Origin: Eutypa lata
Taxonomy: Eukaryota; Ascomycota; Sordariomycetes; Xylariales; Diatrypaceae
Assembly (NCBI GenBank): GCA_022661535.1
Contig: JAKULF010000006.1
Location: 4,149,001 to 4,213,000, forward strand
Length of the DNA stretch: 64,000 nt
Direction: 5' to 3'
The notes below the pieces were generated by a model, which was given only the letters and a program-made list of their open reading frames with translations, searched no databases and was not told the DNA's origin. Position 1 is the first letter of the stretch, and each line of letters begins with the position of its first letter. The translations under genes and the position numbers were made by a program. This document shows positions 22,933-35,119 of this stretch, piece after piece.

Positions 22933-25900
22933 TATTATATAATTACTTTAACTTCGTTTTATTTAAATATTAAAGGTATTTTGTTAAGTTTTTAATTTTT
23001 TTTAATTCTTTTTTATTATTTTATTTTACTTTATTTTAAATTTATTATAACTTTTATATTTACGTATTTATTTTATATTAATTATAAATTTAATTTTAAA
23101 TTATTAAATTTATTATTAATATAATATTAAATAAAATATTAATTAATTTATTAATTTAAAAAGTAATAATTATGTTATTAATTATATTTTATATCGTTAA
23201 ATTTAATAAGCTTAAATATATAATTTTTTATTATTTATATATAATAACGATTAATATTTATTAATATTAAGTTTTTAAAATTATAATTTAAACATTAAAT
23301 ATTATTATTAAAAATAAACGAATTATTATTAAAGTTAATTTTTTTTTTTTTCGTTTTGCTCGTCGTTAAAACTTTATTTATTAATTCTTTAATAATAAAT
23401 ATTATTTAAATAAACGAAATATTTTCGATATATTAACGATAATTATTATTCGAAAATTATAAATTAATATTTAATGTCGTTATAAAGTTTAACGTTATTA
23501 TAATAAAAAATCTTTTTAAATATTTAATTTTTAAAAATTAACTTTATAATAATAATAACGTTAAAACCTTTAAGTTAAGTTACTTTTATTATAACTTAAT
23601 AAGTTCGATTTTTTAATCGAAAAGCGCTTAATTCGTAACCGAAACCGCGATAAATTAAGTCGGCATAACTCGCGTAATAAACTTAAATTATTTCGTTTAT
23701 TTAATTTTATTCGTAATTATAATTTCGAACGCTTATTTAAGCTTTAAAATTTTATTAATCGTTTTCGTTTTATACGTAATTTAATTAATTGTATTTTTTT
23801 ACGTAATTTAATTAATCGTTTTAAAATATATTTAAAATTTAATATATTTTTTTATAATTTTAATAAAATATTATTTATATATAATAAAAATAATTAAAAG
23901 TTTTTAATAATATAAAAAAATATTAATATTAAAAAGTAATTTAATAAAGCTTTTATAATAAAAAAGATAATTTATTACTTTTATTATTAAAAAAAATAAT
24001 TTAATATTTATTTAATATAAAATAATATTTATAAAAAATATTATAATAAAAATAATAAAAATAAAAATAATTTATTAAATTTATATTTAATAAAAAATTA
24101 TTTAAATTTTAAAAATATTTTATTTTTTTTAATATTATTAAAATTATTTAAAAAATTATTTATTATAAAGATTTATATAAGCGTTAATATTTATATAATA
24201 TATTTATTTTTTTTATTATATAAATATTATTAATTTCTTTTAAATTCGTAATTAATAATATAAATATCGTAATTATCTTATTTATTTTTTTTATAATATT
24301 AATAAAAGTTATAATAAATTATTTTTTTTATTTAAAAACTTTAATATTAATTTTTTTTCGTTTTATTAAAAATAAAGTAATATTAAAAATATAATAATAA
24401 TTTTAACGTTAATTTCGTATTCGTAAATAAATAATCGAATAATAATTTAATTATTTATTTTATTATTATTTTAAATATTATAACTTTATTTTAAATCGTT
24501 ATAATCTTTTTTTTTTAAAAGATAATTTTATTTTTAATTAACTTTATATTTAAAAAGTTATAAATATCGATAATATATTTATAAATATTAAATTAATAAA
24601 TAAAATCGATAATAAAGATATTAATATATATAATAAAATTATTATTTTAAATATATTAATAAATTAATTTAAATGAATTTAATTTTAAGTTTATTTAAAC
24701 TTTAAATTTATTTTTTTTCTTTAAATTTCTTTATATTAAAACTTAAAGAAAACTTATTATTTATTTATATTTTTTATATATTATATTTTTATTAACGAAT
24801 TTAATTATTTTTAAACTTTATTTTTTTTTATTTATTCGTCGTTATTTTTTAAAAAATTTATTAATTTTATAAAACCTTATTAATATAATATATTTTATTA
24901 AAAATACATTAAATATATTATAAAATAAAAAAATAAACGCTTTATAAAACATTATAATTTTCGTTATATTATTTTAAATACATTAATATTATATTAAGCT
25001 TATAATTATAATAAGTTTTATATTAATAAATATTATTACAAATAATTTATTAATAAAAAAAACTTACGAAAAGTTTTAAAAAATTTAAATATTTTTAAAA
25101 CTTAAGCTTTATTTAATCAATTTTACGTTATATTAATAGTTTTAAAAAATACGTTCGTTTTAATATTAAAAAAAATACGAATATAAAGCGTTTATTTATT
25201 ATTTAAATATTTTTTTAATATTTATAATTTTAAACTTAATAAACTTTTATTAATAAAGTTTATATTAATATATATTAAATTTTAATTATTAAAAAACTTT
25301 AAACGAAAAGTTACGTATATTACTTTTTTATTAATTATTATAAAAAAACCTTTATATTATAATATAATATTTTTATTTAAAAAATAAGTTTTTTCGTAAT
25401 ATTATTTTAATATAAAAATTTAACTTAAAGGATTTTTAATTTCGATTTAAATAATAAAGCCGTAATAATAATTATTTCCATAAATTATATTAATTTAATA
25501 ATAATCTTTTTTTTAATATATTTAATAAAAATTTTTAAATCGAATTTATTAAAATATAAAAATATTACGTTATTATTATAAACTTAAAATTAAAAATTAT
25601 AAGTTAAAATAATAATATTAATAACTTTTTAAACTTAAACTTAATTAAAATAAACGTTATTTAAAAATAACTTAATAATATTATAAATCGTTATTAACGT
25701 TATTATTATTTAAGTTTATATTACTTTTAAATTAATAAAAAAATAATATAAATAATTAAAAAAAAAGATAAACTTATTTTTAAACTTATATATTACTTTT
25801 ATTATTTAAAAAAAATACAAAACGCCTTTATATTAATTATAAAAGTTAATAAAAATTAATAATTTCTTAATTTATAACGTAATAATATTTATTTAAATTT

Positions 25901-28900
25901 ATATAACTTTTTAATTAATTTATATTAACTTATTAATATTAATATTTCACTTTATATTAATATTAATATTATTATTAATTACATTATTAAATATTATAAT
26001 AAAATTAAAATTATTATATTTATTTATATATAAATTATAAAATTTATTTTATTTTTAATTTTAAATATAAGTTTAATATTATCTTTTATATTTAAAATTA
26101 TAAATAAATTAATAAATAAAAAAAACTATTTAATTTAAGAAATTTATTATATATTATATAAACCTTTTTTATAAAAAAATAATTAAATAATATAAAATGT
26201 TAATTATTATCCTTTTAATAAATAAATATATATAATAAATATAATAAAAAATATTAATAAAATAAAGAAATTTTTAACGATATATAATAAATATTTAAAT
26301 TACTTTTAAATTATAAATAATGTTTTTTATTTTAAATTTTTAAAAAATTAAAACTTTTTAACTTGTAATTTAAATAAGTAAAAGAAATAAAAATTACCGA
26401 TTATACTTAAAGTTTTACATTATTACTTTTAATATAAACTTATATATAATTATTAATAATATTTTAATTTTTATAAAATAAAGTTTTTATTAAATTATTT
26501 TTATTAAAATTATAATAAGTTTTTTAATAAAAAGAAAATTCGGTTTTTAATATATTAAAACATATATAATAATTATTATAACAAATTAATTTAATTTAAT
26601 TTAATATTTATAAAAAATAAATTTAAAGCTTATATTAAAAAAAAATATTATTTTAAAAAGTTTATAAAAAATAACTTAAATAATACTTAATATATAATCG
26701 AAAAAAAAGCTTATAAATCTTTTAAATTATAAAAATATTAACTTTAATTTTAATTAAAGTTTTTATATTATATATTATATTTATAAAAACTTTATTATTA
26801 AAGATTATTAAACTTAACTTTAAAAGTAAATTATATATAATTATAATATAAAAGATTTACTTTAAAAAATAATTAATATTTAAAATTTAAAATAACGTAT
26901 TTTATATAATATAATATTAAATTATTATTTATAATTACGATTTATTTTTAATTTATTACTTTTTTTTTTATATATTTAAATAAATAAAAATAATAATATA
27001 AAAAAGTTTTATTTTATAAAAGTATTATTTTTATATTTATAATAAACCGTATTAAAAATAAAATTTCTTATTATTTAAATAACTTTTATTAATATTATTA
27101 ATAATTAAATTAATAAATAAATTTTATATTTTCTTTTACGTTTATTTATTAATAATTAATATAAATTATTATTAAAAATATTAATTACGTTAAATATTTT
27201 TTAATGTTAATTTAATAATATTTATTACTTAATTATTAACGAAAAAAGCATATTAAAATTAAAAGCTTTTATTTAAATTAATATATAACTTCGTAAAATC
27301 TTTTTATAACGCCGAAATAAAATGTTTAATAATTTAAATATTATTTTAATAAAAGACTTTTTTTAATTTTTTTCGATATTAAATAAAGCTTTTTATTTTT
27401 TCGAAAATAAATTAAATATAAAGAAAATTATTAATTATAATATATATCGTTTTTTTAATAAGTTGGTTTTTTTAATAATTATTTAACGATAATAAAGAAA
27501 CGATTAAATTAAATTTCATTAAGCTTTATTAAAATTATATTAAATTAAAATGTTTATATTTTTATAAAAGTTATTTACTTTACGTTATATTATAAAGCTT
27601 TTTATTATAAAAGTTAATAGTTTTTTTAATATTATTTATATTTATATTATTAAAGTTTAAATTAAGCGATATAATTATAAATATATATTAAGCTTAAACA
27701 GTTTTACTTTATAAATAAAAGCCTTTTATAAAAATATTAAAACTTAATTAATAAAGTTTTAAAAAGTTAAAAACTTATTTAAATCTTTTTTAATTTATAT
27801 TAATTATAAAATTATATTAATCCGTAATTTATAAAGTTTTAAAGATTTAATTAATAATATTTAAAGTATTATTTATAATATTTCTTAAATTAATAATAAT
27901 AACTTAATTAAAAATCTTTTAAAAGTAATAATAATAAATTTTAATAATTATATAAAGTTATTTTTTAAAGGTTTTTAAAATTATTATAAAAAGTAAATAA
28001 TATTTATTTTATATATATATTAAAAGTTCGTATTAAAAAATAATACGTATTATTAAAAGTAATTTTCTTTAATTATATTATATATTATTATTATATATAA
28101 ATTATAAAGTATTATATTAAAAAAAAAAATATGTAATATTTTAATACTTAAGTTTAATTTTAAACTTTTTTATATTATTATTTCTTATATATTTATATTA
28201 AAAAACTTAATATTTTATATTTTATTTAATTATAATTAAATTTATTAAAAGGTTTTAAATTAACTTATATAATTAAAGATTATAAACTATAAAAAAAACA
28301 ATTAAATGTATTAATAAAAGCATTTTATAAGCTTAAATTACGTTAAATTTAACTTATATATATAATAACTTTTTTATTTAATTAATTATTAAATAAAAAT
28401 AATAATAAAAATAATTAAAAAGTTATTATAAAAAGTTATTTATTATTAATTAATAACGAATTTAATAAGTTATTTAAGTTTTTATATTTTAAATATAAAA
28501 CTTAAATTTTAAATAAGTTATTTAATTAATAATAAAATATATATAATTTATAAATTTTAATATTTTATAATTAAATATAAAATTTAAATTTAATAAAAAT
28601 TTATTATTTTATAAACGCGTTTTTATATATTAAACGCGCTTTAAAAATTATATTTTTTATATATTAATAAAACATATATAATAATAATATAATAAAATAA
28701 ATAAATATAAAAACTTTTATTTAAAAACGAAAAAACGCTTTTAATATATATTTAAAATATAAATAAAAAAACTTAATTATAATAATAAAAAACTAAGCTT
28801 TAAATATAATATTAAAAATTAAACTTAATTATTTAAAATTAAAAAACATTTATACTTTATTAATTAATTATATTATAAAATTAAAAAACTTAATAAATCT

Positions 28901-31450
28901 TTAATAAAAACTTAAATTATATTTAAAATATTCTTAACGATTAAAATTAATTTTTTATTAAATTATTTTATAATTAAATTAAACTCGTTATTATTATTAT
29001 TGCCGTTATTATTATTACCGCCGCTTTTATTATTATTATTATTAAAGTTATTAAAAGCATTATTACTTTCGTTATCGTTTATTATAACTTTTTAAATAAA
29101 AGTTACTTTTTATTTAAAAATAACGATTTTGATAACTTAAACCGTATAACCTTTATTTTTTTTTAAAAAGCGAATAATCGTTTATCGTTTAAAAAGAAAT
29201 TTTTTAATAATAAATTAAAACGTATTAAATTCCTTAATAATTAAAAAATAATTTAAAGAAGCTTATAATAATTATTAAAAAAATAAAAATAAAAAAATTA
29301 AAATAATTTCGTTTTTTATTTATTACGCATTAATATTTAATATAAATAATTTATTTTAATTAATTATTAATAATAACTTTATAAAACATCGTTAATTTAT
29401 AAATTACTTATAACGATTATATTAATTTTTTTAATTAAATTAAACTTAAAGTAATAAGTTAAAATCGTTTAATAAAACGCGAAAAGCAAGCGTTATTAAA
29501 TAATTATAAACTTAATATAATAATTAAAAATATTATTTTATATAAGCTCGTTATTTATATTAAGTTATTAATCGTTATTAATATTTAAAATAATTTTAAA
29601 ATAAATTAAAAATTAAATAATTAATTTTTAAAAATAAATAACTTTAAAAGTTATTTTAATTAAAACTTATTTATTAAAATTATCGTTAATAAATAACTTT
29701 TAAATTAAAAGTAAAATAATTTATAAATTCGTAAATATCGTAACTTTTATTATAATTTTTATAAATAAATTTATTAACGTTTTCGAAAATATATTTTACG
29801 TTAAAAAAAAATTAAGCTTAAATTAAAACGTATTTAAACTTTTCGAATAATAATAACGATAAATTAAAATACGTTTTATAAAAATAATTATTAAACGAAT
29901 ATTAAAACGTTTATTATAAGCCGTTTTTTTCTTTTTAATAAATATTTTAATAATATAAAAATTTAATAATAATTAATTAAAAAATTAAAAATAATACGTT
30001 TAAAATTACTTAATAAAACGTTAATTTTAACGAAAATAAAATATAATATTATTATTATTATTAAAAGAAATTTCTTTTTTTATATAATAAACGAATATTA
30101 ATTAATATATAAACGAATTCGTTATATAATAACTTTAATAATTAATTAAAGCATAAATTATATTTAAAAAAAAAAGATATTATAAATAAATTAATATATA
30201 ATAATAATATAATTTAATGCGAAGTTATAATTTAATTTACTTTAATAAAAATTAAAGTTTAAATTTCGTATAAAATAAAAAATATAATTATTTTTTTATT
30301 TTTAAATATTTTTATATAAATTTAATTTTTAATTTTTAATTTAAATTAATTTATTATAATTAATTTAAAATTTAAAATTAAATTCGTATTTTATTATAAA
30401 TATTATTATTTATATATATAAAATATAATTTTTAAATTAACGTATATTATTAATTTATAAAGTAAAATTTTTTCGCTTAAAAATTAAAAAAAAAGTTTTC
30501 GAAGCTTATTTATAAACGTAAAGTTATACTTTTTTTTTATTATAATAATAAGAAAAGTTTTAAATTATATATACATTATAAACGTTATATAATTAAATCG
30601 TAAATAATTATTAATAATAATAAAAAATTATAAAAATATTAAAAAATTAAAAAAAAAAATATTTTTATAATTTATTTATAATACTTTAATATATTATTTA
30701 TAAATTAATTATAATTCGTTTATATATTATATAAATTAAAATTATAAAAAAAAACTTTAAATAAAATAATTAATTTATTTGTTATTAATATTATTTTTAT
30801 TATTATTATTATTATCGTTAATAATAATAAAAATAATATTACTTTAATTATTTTTATTAATATTTTAATTATTTTTATTAATATTTTAATTATTTTTTTA
30901 TTATTTTTAATAAGTTTTATAAAGCTTTTTTATTTTACGATTTATTAATAAATCGTTATAAAATTATAAAAATATTATAAAAAATTAAAAATTTATAAAT
31001 TTATTAATAAATTTATTAAAAATATATAAGTTTATATTAATATAATTATATTAAATAATAATATAAACGATTAAAAAAACTTAATATTTAATTTTATAAA
31101 TTTATCGTTTAAATATTTATTATAAAATATTAACGAAATATAATTAATTTAAAAAACTTTTATTAAAATTAAATTTTTTATATATTAAAACATATTTACT
31201 TTTATAATTATTAATACGATTTTTAATATATTAAATATATTTTTTATTATTAAATTTAATATTATTAATATAAATATAATTTAACTTTTATAATTTATTA
31301 ATATATCGTTTTAATATCGTAAAAATTAAAAAAAATTTCATTTTAACGATATATAATAAATAATATTAATATAAACGTTTATATTTTTCGTATTTAATTA
31401 AATTTTATTTTATAAATTATTAATAATGTTTTTATTAAATTCGAAAATTT

Positions 31451-31652
31451 TTTATTTTAAATTATTTAAAAATTAATTATAAAATTTAAAATAAAATTAA
31501 AATTAATATAAATAATAAATATTAATAAAAATACTTTTCGTAAATTAATCGAATTTAAATTAATAAAAACTTAATATCGAATTAATTTAAAGTTAATTAA
31601 CGTTAGTTTTTTAATTAATTTTAAAAAAGATTTAACATTTTAATTAAATATA
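31451..31652 (+). repeat. Internal direct repeat, copy 2
   Basis: This is the partner of 22731-22932. It keeps the shared core with ACTTTTCGTAAATTAATCGA and the closing TTTTAATTAAATATAT. Confidence 0.7.
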
Positions 31653-31693
31653 TCTTTTAAGTTTTATAAATTACTTAACTTTAATTATTTATA

Positions 31694-31768
31694 ACTTATA
31701 ACTTTTAAACTTATAACTTTTAAACTTATAACTTTTAAACTTATAACTTTTAAACTTATAACTTTTAA
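31694..31768. repeat. Tandem repeat, five exact 15-bp units
   Basis: ACTTATAACTTTTAA is repeated five times without change, followed by shorter variants (ACTTATAA). Exact copies inside heavily mutated DNA suggest that the array expanded after the RIP mutations. Confidence 0.85.
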
Positions 31769-32610
31769 ACTTATAAACTTATAAACTTATTTTATAATTT
31801 TTAAATTTATAAACTTATAATTATAAGTAATTATAATAATTATATAATAATAATAATTAAGTAATTTATAAACTTATTTTATAATTTATAACTTTATAAC
31901 TTTTAAACTTATAATTAATTTATAATTATATATAAATAATTATAATAATTATACGAAAATAACTTATAAATTTATAAACTTATAACTTATAAACTTATTA
32001 ATTATTTATTAATTACTTTTTAAATTTATAAACTTATAAATTATAACTTTAAAGCTTTAATTACTTAAAGATTTTTAAAGTAATGTAATTAAATAATATA
32101 ATTAAATAATATAACTTTAATTAATTAATTCGATTATAAATTAATTAAACTTATATATAAGCGTAAAATTAAATATATATATAAAGTTAAATAAAAGATT
32201 TATATATAATAATTAATATAAAAAACTTATAATATAATAATTAAATTTATAAAATTCGTAATACTTAATAATAACTTTATAAAGCTTAAAATTTAAATTT
32301 TTAAAAAAAAATAAAAGAATTTAAATTTTATAACTTAAATCTTTTAAATCTTTTAAACATTTAAATTGTCGTAATATATAATTTATTATAAACTTTATAA
32401 GTAAAAATATATATTATAATAATTTAAATAACTTTATTATTATTAATTATTTTTAATTTTAAATAAATTTTTTAATTAAATTCTTTAAATTTAACGTAAT
32501 AAATTATAACTTACGAAGTAAAATTTTATTAATTTTAAAAGTTAAAAAAAGTTTTCGAAGCTTATAAAAAGCCGTATTTTTTTACATTATAATAATCGAT
32601 AAAATTTTAA

Positions 32611-32755
32611 TTTATTATTATTTTATAAAAATTAAAAATTTTTATTAATAATATAAAGTTAAATAATAATTATAACGATAATTTTATTATTATTTTATAA
32701 AAATTAAAAGTTTTTATTAATAATATAAAATTAAATAATAATTATAATAATAACT
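32611..32755. repeat. Tandem duplication, 72-bp unit, two copies
   Basis: The unit starting TTTATTATTATTTTATAAAA at 32611 recurs at 32683 with a handful of C/T and G/A differences. It is a local duplication within the AT block. Confidence 0.75.
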
Positions 32756-33110
32756 TTATTATTATTTTTTTCGTAAAAGTTATAATAACTTTTAATTTTA
32801 AATTTAATTAATTTTTATAATTTATAAATATAATATAAAAAGCTTATTATTTTTATATAAACGAAAAGAAAAAAAATAATAAAATTAATTATTATTAAAA
32901 AAAAACTTTAAAAAATAAAAAATAAAATTAATTAAAATAAAAATATTTTAAAAATAATAAAATTTAAACGATAATAAAATTAAATAATATAAATTCGTCG
33001 TATTTTTTAAATAATTATATTTATAACTTTATTATATTTTAAATATAATTTCTTTTTATTTATTAAAAAAAAATTATTAATATAAATTAAACGTAAATTA
33101 AATATTTTTT

Positions 33111-33296
33111 TTAAATTAATTTATTTATATAATAAATTAAATTTATATATAATTTATAAAAGCCGTTATTATATTATTATTTTATTATATAAATAATACA
33201 TAAAATTAATTTATAAAAGAAAACTTATGTTTTTTTTTTTAAATAAAACGAATAATTTATTTATTACGTATATTATATTTTTAAAATATTTATAAA
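33111..33296 (-). repeat. RIP-mutated copy of the 33488-33670 repeat
   Basis: This segment aligns over its whole length with 33488-33670, about 377 bp to the right, with one clear single-base gap. Where the right copy has CACGCTTCCCTTAAATAA this copy has a T/A-only version, and where the right copy reads ATTACGCGTATCGTGCCC this copy reads ATTACGTATATTATATTT. The changes are C-to-T and G-to-A. It shows directly what the unmutated repeat looked like. On the minus strand the pair has a TATA-like TTATATAAATAAA, as an LTR would. Confidence 0.85.
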
Positions 33297-33402
33297 TAAA
33301 AAGTTTTATAAATTTAATAAAATTTAATAAAATTTTTCTTTTTATAATATTAACTTTAAAATAAATATAAATTATAAATAATTCGAAATTCGTTTATTTA
33401 TT
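33290..33402 (+). repeat. Right-edge copy of the block-terminal direct repeat
   Basis: This is the partner of 19786-19890. It lies exactly between the two copies of the 377-bp-spaced repeat, so the unit may be one LTR of about 370 bp, of which this is the far end. Confidence 0.65.
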
Positions 33403-33487
33403 TCTTTTAAAACGTTTTAATAAAAAAAAACTTAAAAATATTTAATCTTTTATTTTTATTTTTATTTTTCTTTTAAAAAATTTTTTT

Positions 33488-33670
33488 TTAAATTAATTTA
33501 TTTATATAATAAATTAAGCTTATACGCGGCTCGTAAAAGTCGTTATTACATTGTTATTTTATTACATAAACGATACGTAAAACTAGCTTATAAAAAAAAG
33601 CTCACGCTTCCCTTAAATAAAGCGAATAATTTACCTATTACGCGTATCGTGCCCTTGAAGTGTCTATAGA
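33488..33670 (-). repeat. Nearly unmutated repeat copy, overlaps the 3' end of the SDR gene
   Basis: This is the less mutated partner of 33111-33296. It keeps CpA and TpG and normal C+G, with a string of CpG sites. Its right end (about 33588-33670) encodes the last roughly 27 residues and the stop codon of the SDR gene. Similarity to the mutated copy stops at about 33670, which marks the junction between repeat and gene. Confidence 0.8.
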
Positions 33671-34631
33671 TATAAGGGTTAGGTTCATCAACCCATAACC
33701 GATTTAAGTACTTAGCGCCTCCCCTGAATTCATCCACACTACCATCTCCTTGAAGACCAAGCTCGGGTGCGGTGGCGGCATTGAATATGGCTAGAGAACC
33801 CTGCTGTGAATCGATAGCCAGCAAGCTTAGAAGCTTTGTCAGGACCCAGAAGACCAGATGGGAGCCCTTCGGTGCATTTGGTTCATCGGAGCGCCTGAAA
33901 ATGCCGCTGTTGACGAAGCCCGGATGAACGCCGTGCACAACGACATGGTCATAATCAGGATGCCGGAGCAGACGCAGCTGCAGCTCGCTGAGCCAGATCT
34001 GGAAATTCAACTTGTTGTTCGAGTACGCGTCGCCCCCGGCGTTGGCATTGGACAGGTTGTATACGCCCACGTAGTGCATGCAGGACGTGGTGCATATGAT
34101 GCGCGGACTGGGAGCCCTCGCCATCGACGGCAACACACTCAACGTCAACAGTGTGTGGGAGAGGAAGTTGACCTGGTGGCACATCTCGAACCCGTCTTTG
34201 GTTAGGACGGCGGGCCCTGCTGTCGCTATGCCCGCATTGTTGGCGAGTATATCTAGCGGTCTGTTGGTCTTGTTCCATCGCTGCGCGAGAGCCGCAACGG
34301 ATGAAAGGTCCGCCATATCGCATTCCCACCACTCGGCGACCACCTGGTGTTCCCCGTGCTGTCCGGCAGCCGCTGCTACCTTACACTCCTCAACCACCTC
34401 ATCGGGGTGTATCTCATATGGCGGTGGCTGTCGACACGCCAGAATTAGGTTGGCGCCCGATCTCGCGAACCGAATCGCAGCTTCGCGTCCAATGCCGTTG
34501 TTGGACCCCGTGATCAGAACCCACTTACCCCGTGGATCGGCGTCTGGCACTGTCACAGTCGCAGGGTACATGCCTTTTAACCCTTTCCAGATGCCCCAGA
34601 CGGCAGAAGGGGGGAGATTCGGAGTTGGCAT
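33588..34631 (-). CDS. Short-chain dehydrogenase/reductase with repeat-derived C terminus
   Basis: This is a predicted NAD(P)-dependent SDR of the retinol-dehydrogenase/WW-oxidoreductase-like group, 347 residues, single exon. Motifs present: KWVLITGSNNGIGREAA (cofactor motif TGxxxGIG near residue 40), CDMADLSS (adenine-ring motif), LDILANNAGIA (NNAG), a serine in TTSCMHYVG and YSNNK (catalytic YxxxK near residue 203), and VHPGFVNSGIF. The ATG at 34631 (MPTPNLPPS) is chosen; the frame is open a few codons further only with a GTG. The last about 27 residues, IYRHFKGT to the stop, lie inside the repeat at 33488-33670 and are hydrophobic or basic, unlike the usual tail of these enzymes. The original C terminus may have been replaced by repeat sequence. 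The gene lies as an intact island between two RIP-mutated blocks. The substrate is unknown. Confidence 0.85.
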   Translation of the reverse strand: MPTPNLPPSAVWGIWKGLKGMYPATVTVPDADPRGKWVLITGSNNGIGREAAIRFARSGANLILACRQPPPYEIHPDEVVEECKVAAAAGQHGEHQVVAEWWECDMADLSSVAALAQRWNKTNRPLDILANNAGIATAGPAVLTKDGFEMCHQVNFLSHTLLTLSVLPSMARAPSPRIICTTSCMHYVGVYNLSNANAGGDAYSNNKLNFQIWLSELQLRLLRHPDYDHVVVHGVHPGFVNSGIFRRSDEPNAPKGSHLVFWVLTKLLSLLAIDSQQGSLAIFNAATAPELGLQGDGSVDEFRGGAKYLNRLWVDEPNPYIYRHFKGTIRVIGKLFALFKGSVSFFL

Positions 34632-34645
34632 ATTGAGCACGGATG

Positions 34646-34721
34646 ACTATTATGTGGTCTCTATACTATTATGTGGTCTCTATACTATTATGTGGTCTCT
34701 ATACTATTATGTGGTCTCTAT
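34646..34721. repeat. Four exact 19-bp tandem units directly upstream of the SDR gene
   Basis: ACTATTATGTGGTCTCTAT is repeated four times head to tail, beginning 15 bp upstream of the SDR start codon, so it lies in the 5' leader or core promoter. The units are identical. It is too regular and too short for a CRISPR array and has no spacers; it is a minisatellite. Confidence 0.92.
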
Positions 34722-35119
34722 TCCGTGGTTGACGGATTGTGTTTACGTAGGTAAGTAGCTTTTGAATGATCGTGCTATCCGAACAAAAGCGATTTAGCTT
34801 ACGAGCTATACGAATTAACTATACAGAATTAGGCAGCAATGGAGTGCCCCCCTGCCCATCAGTACGCTAACAGATATCTTGACTTGACTTGGCTCTGCAT
34901 TGTACTAATGGCGAACGCGGAGGCTGAATAGGGATACTAACCAGTAGCTCCTGTATTCTGTGAATGTATCCATTGTTAATTTGGACTGTATGTGTGCTTA
35001 TCGTCTACTTTCTTCAGTTTGACAAGGAGCGAAAGACCCCACCCAAACCATGTCTAATATTCGCATACAAGGGGGCTGGCTGACTGTATAAACCGGAGTG
35101 CATTTGTAAACTGTATATA
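34722..35119. other. Promoter-side region of the SDR gene
   Basis: About 400 bp of normal composition between the minisatellite and AT block 2. No gene is seen. The shift to AT-rich sequence begins at about 35120-35170. Confidence 0.6.

Larger units (their letters stand above)
19785..33587. mobile_element. Large RIP-mutated repeat block, no readable genes
   Basis: About 13.8 kb of extremely AT-rich DNA (by eye close to nine tenths A+T) with no open frame of note. CpA and TpG are scarce, while C and G survive mainly as CpG (ACG, CGA, CGT) and in AAGCTT or CTT/AAG contexts. This is the footprint of repeat-induced point mutation acting on CpA. The block must descend from transposable elements, since RIP acts on duplicated sequence. 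Direct repeat pairs inside it (listed separately) support a nest of LTR-type elements. A degenerate pair sharing AAAGTTTTCGAAGCTTAT lies near 30485-30515 and 32540-32565. A less mutated, CpG-rich stretch lies at about 23600-23700. Trinucleotide runs (ATT/TTA with CCG) occur near 28985-29045. Such blocks are normally H3K9me3 heterochromatin. No protein motif could be rescued, so the element families remain unknown. Confidence 0.88.

Noticed and set aside
19785..33587. Mitochondrial DNA insertion as the source of the AT richness
   Set aside because: The surviving CpG pattern, transition-type differences between repeat copies, and absence of any mitochondrial gene or tRNA motif fit RIP and not mtDNA.
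19785..33587. Centromere core
   Set aside because: Composition would fit a fungal regional centromere, but the block is short and bordered closely by genes; kept only as a test suggestion.
34646..34721. CRISPR-like array
   Set aside because: Units are head to tail with no spacers, and the host is a eukaryote; it is a minisatellite.
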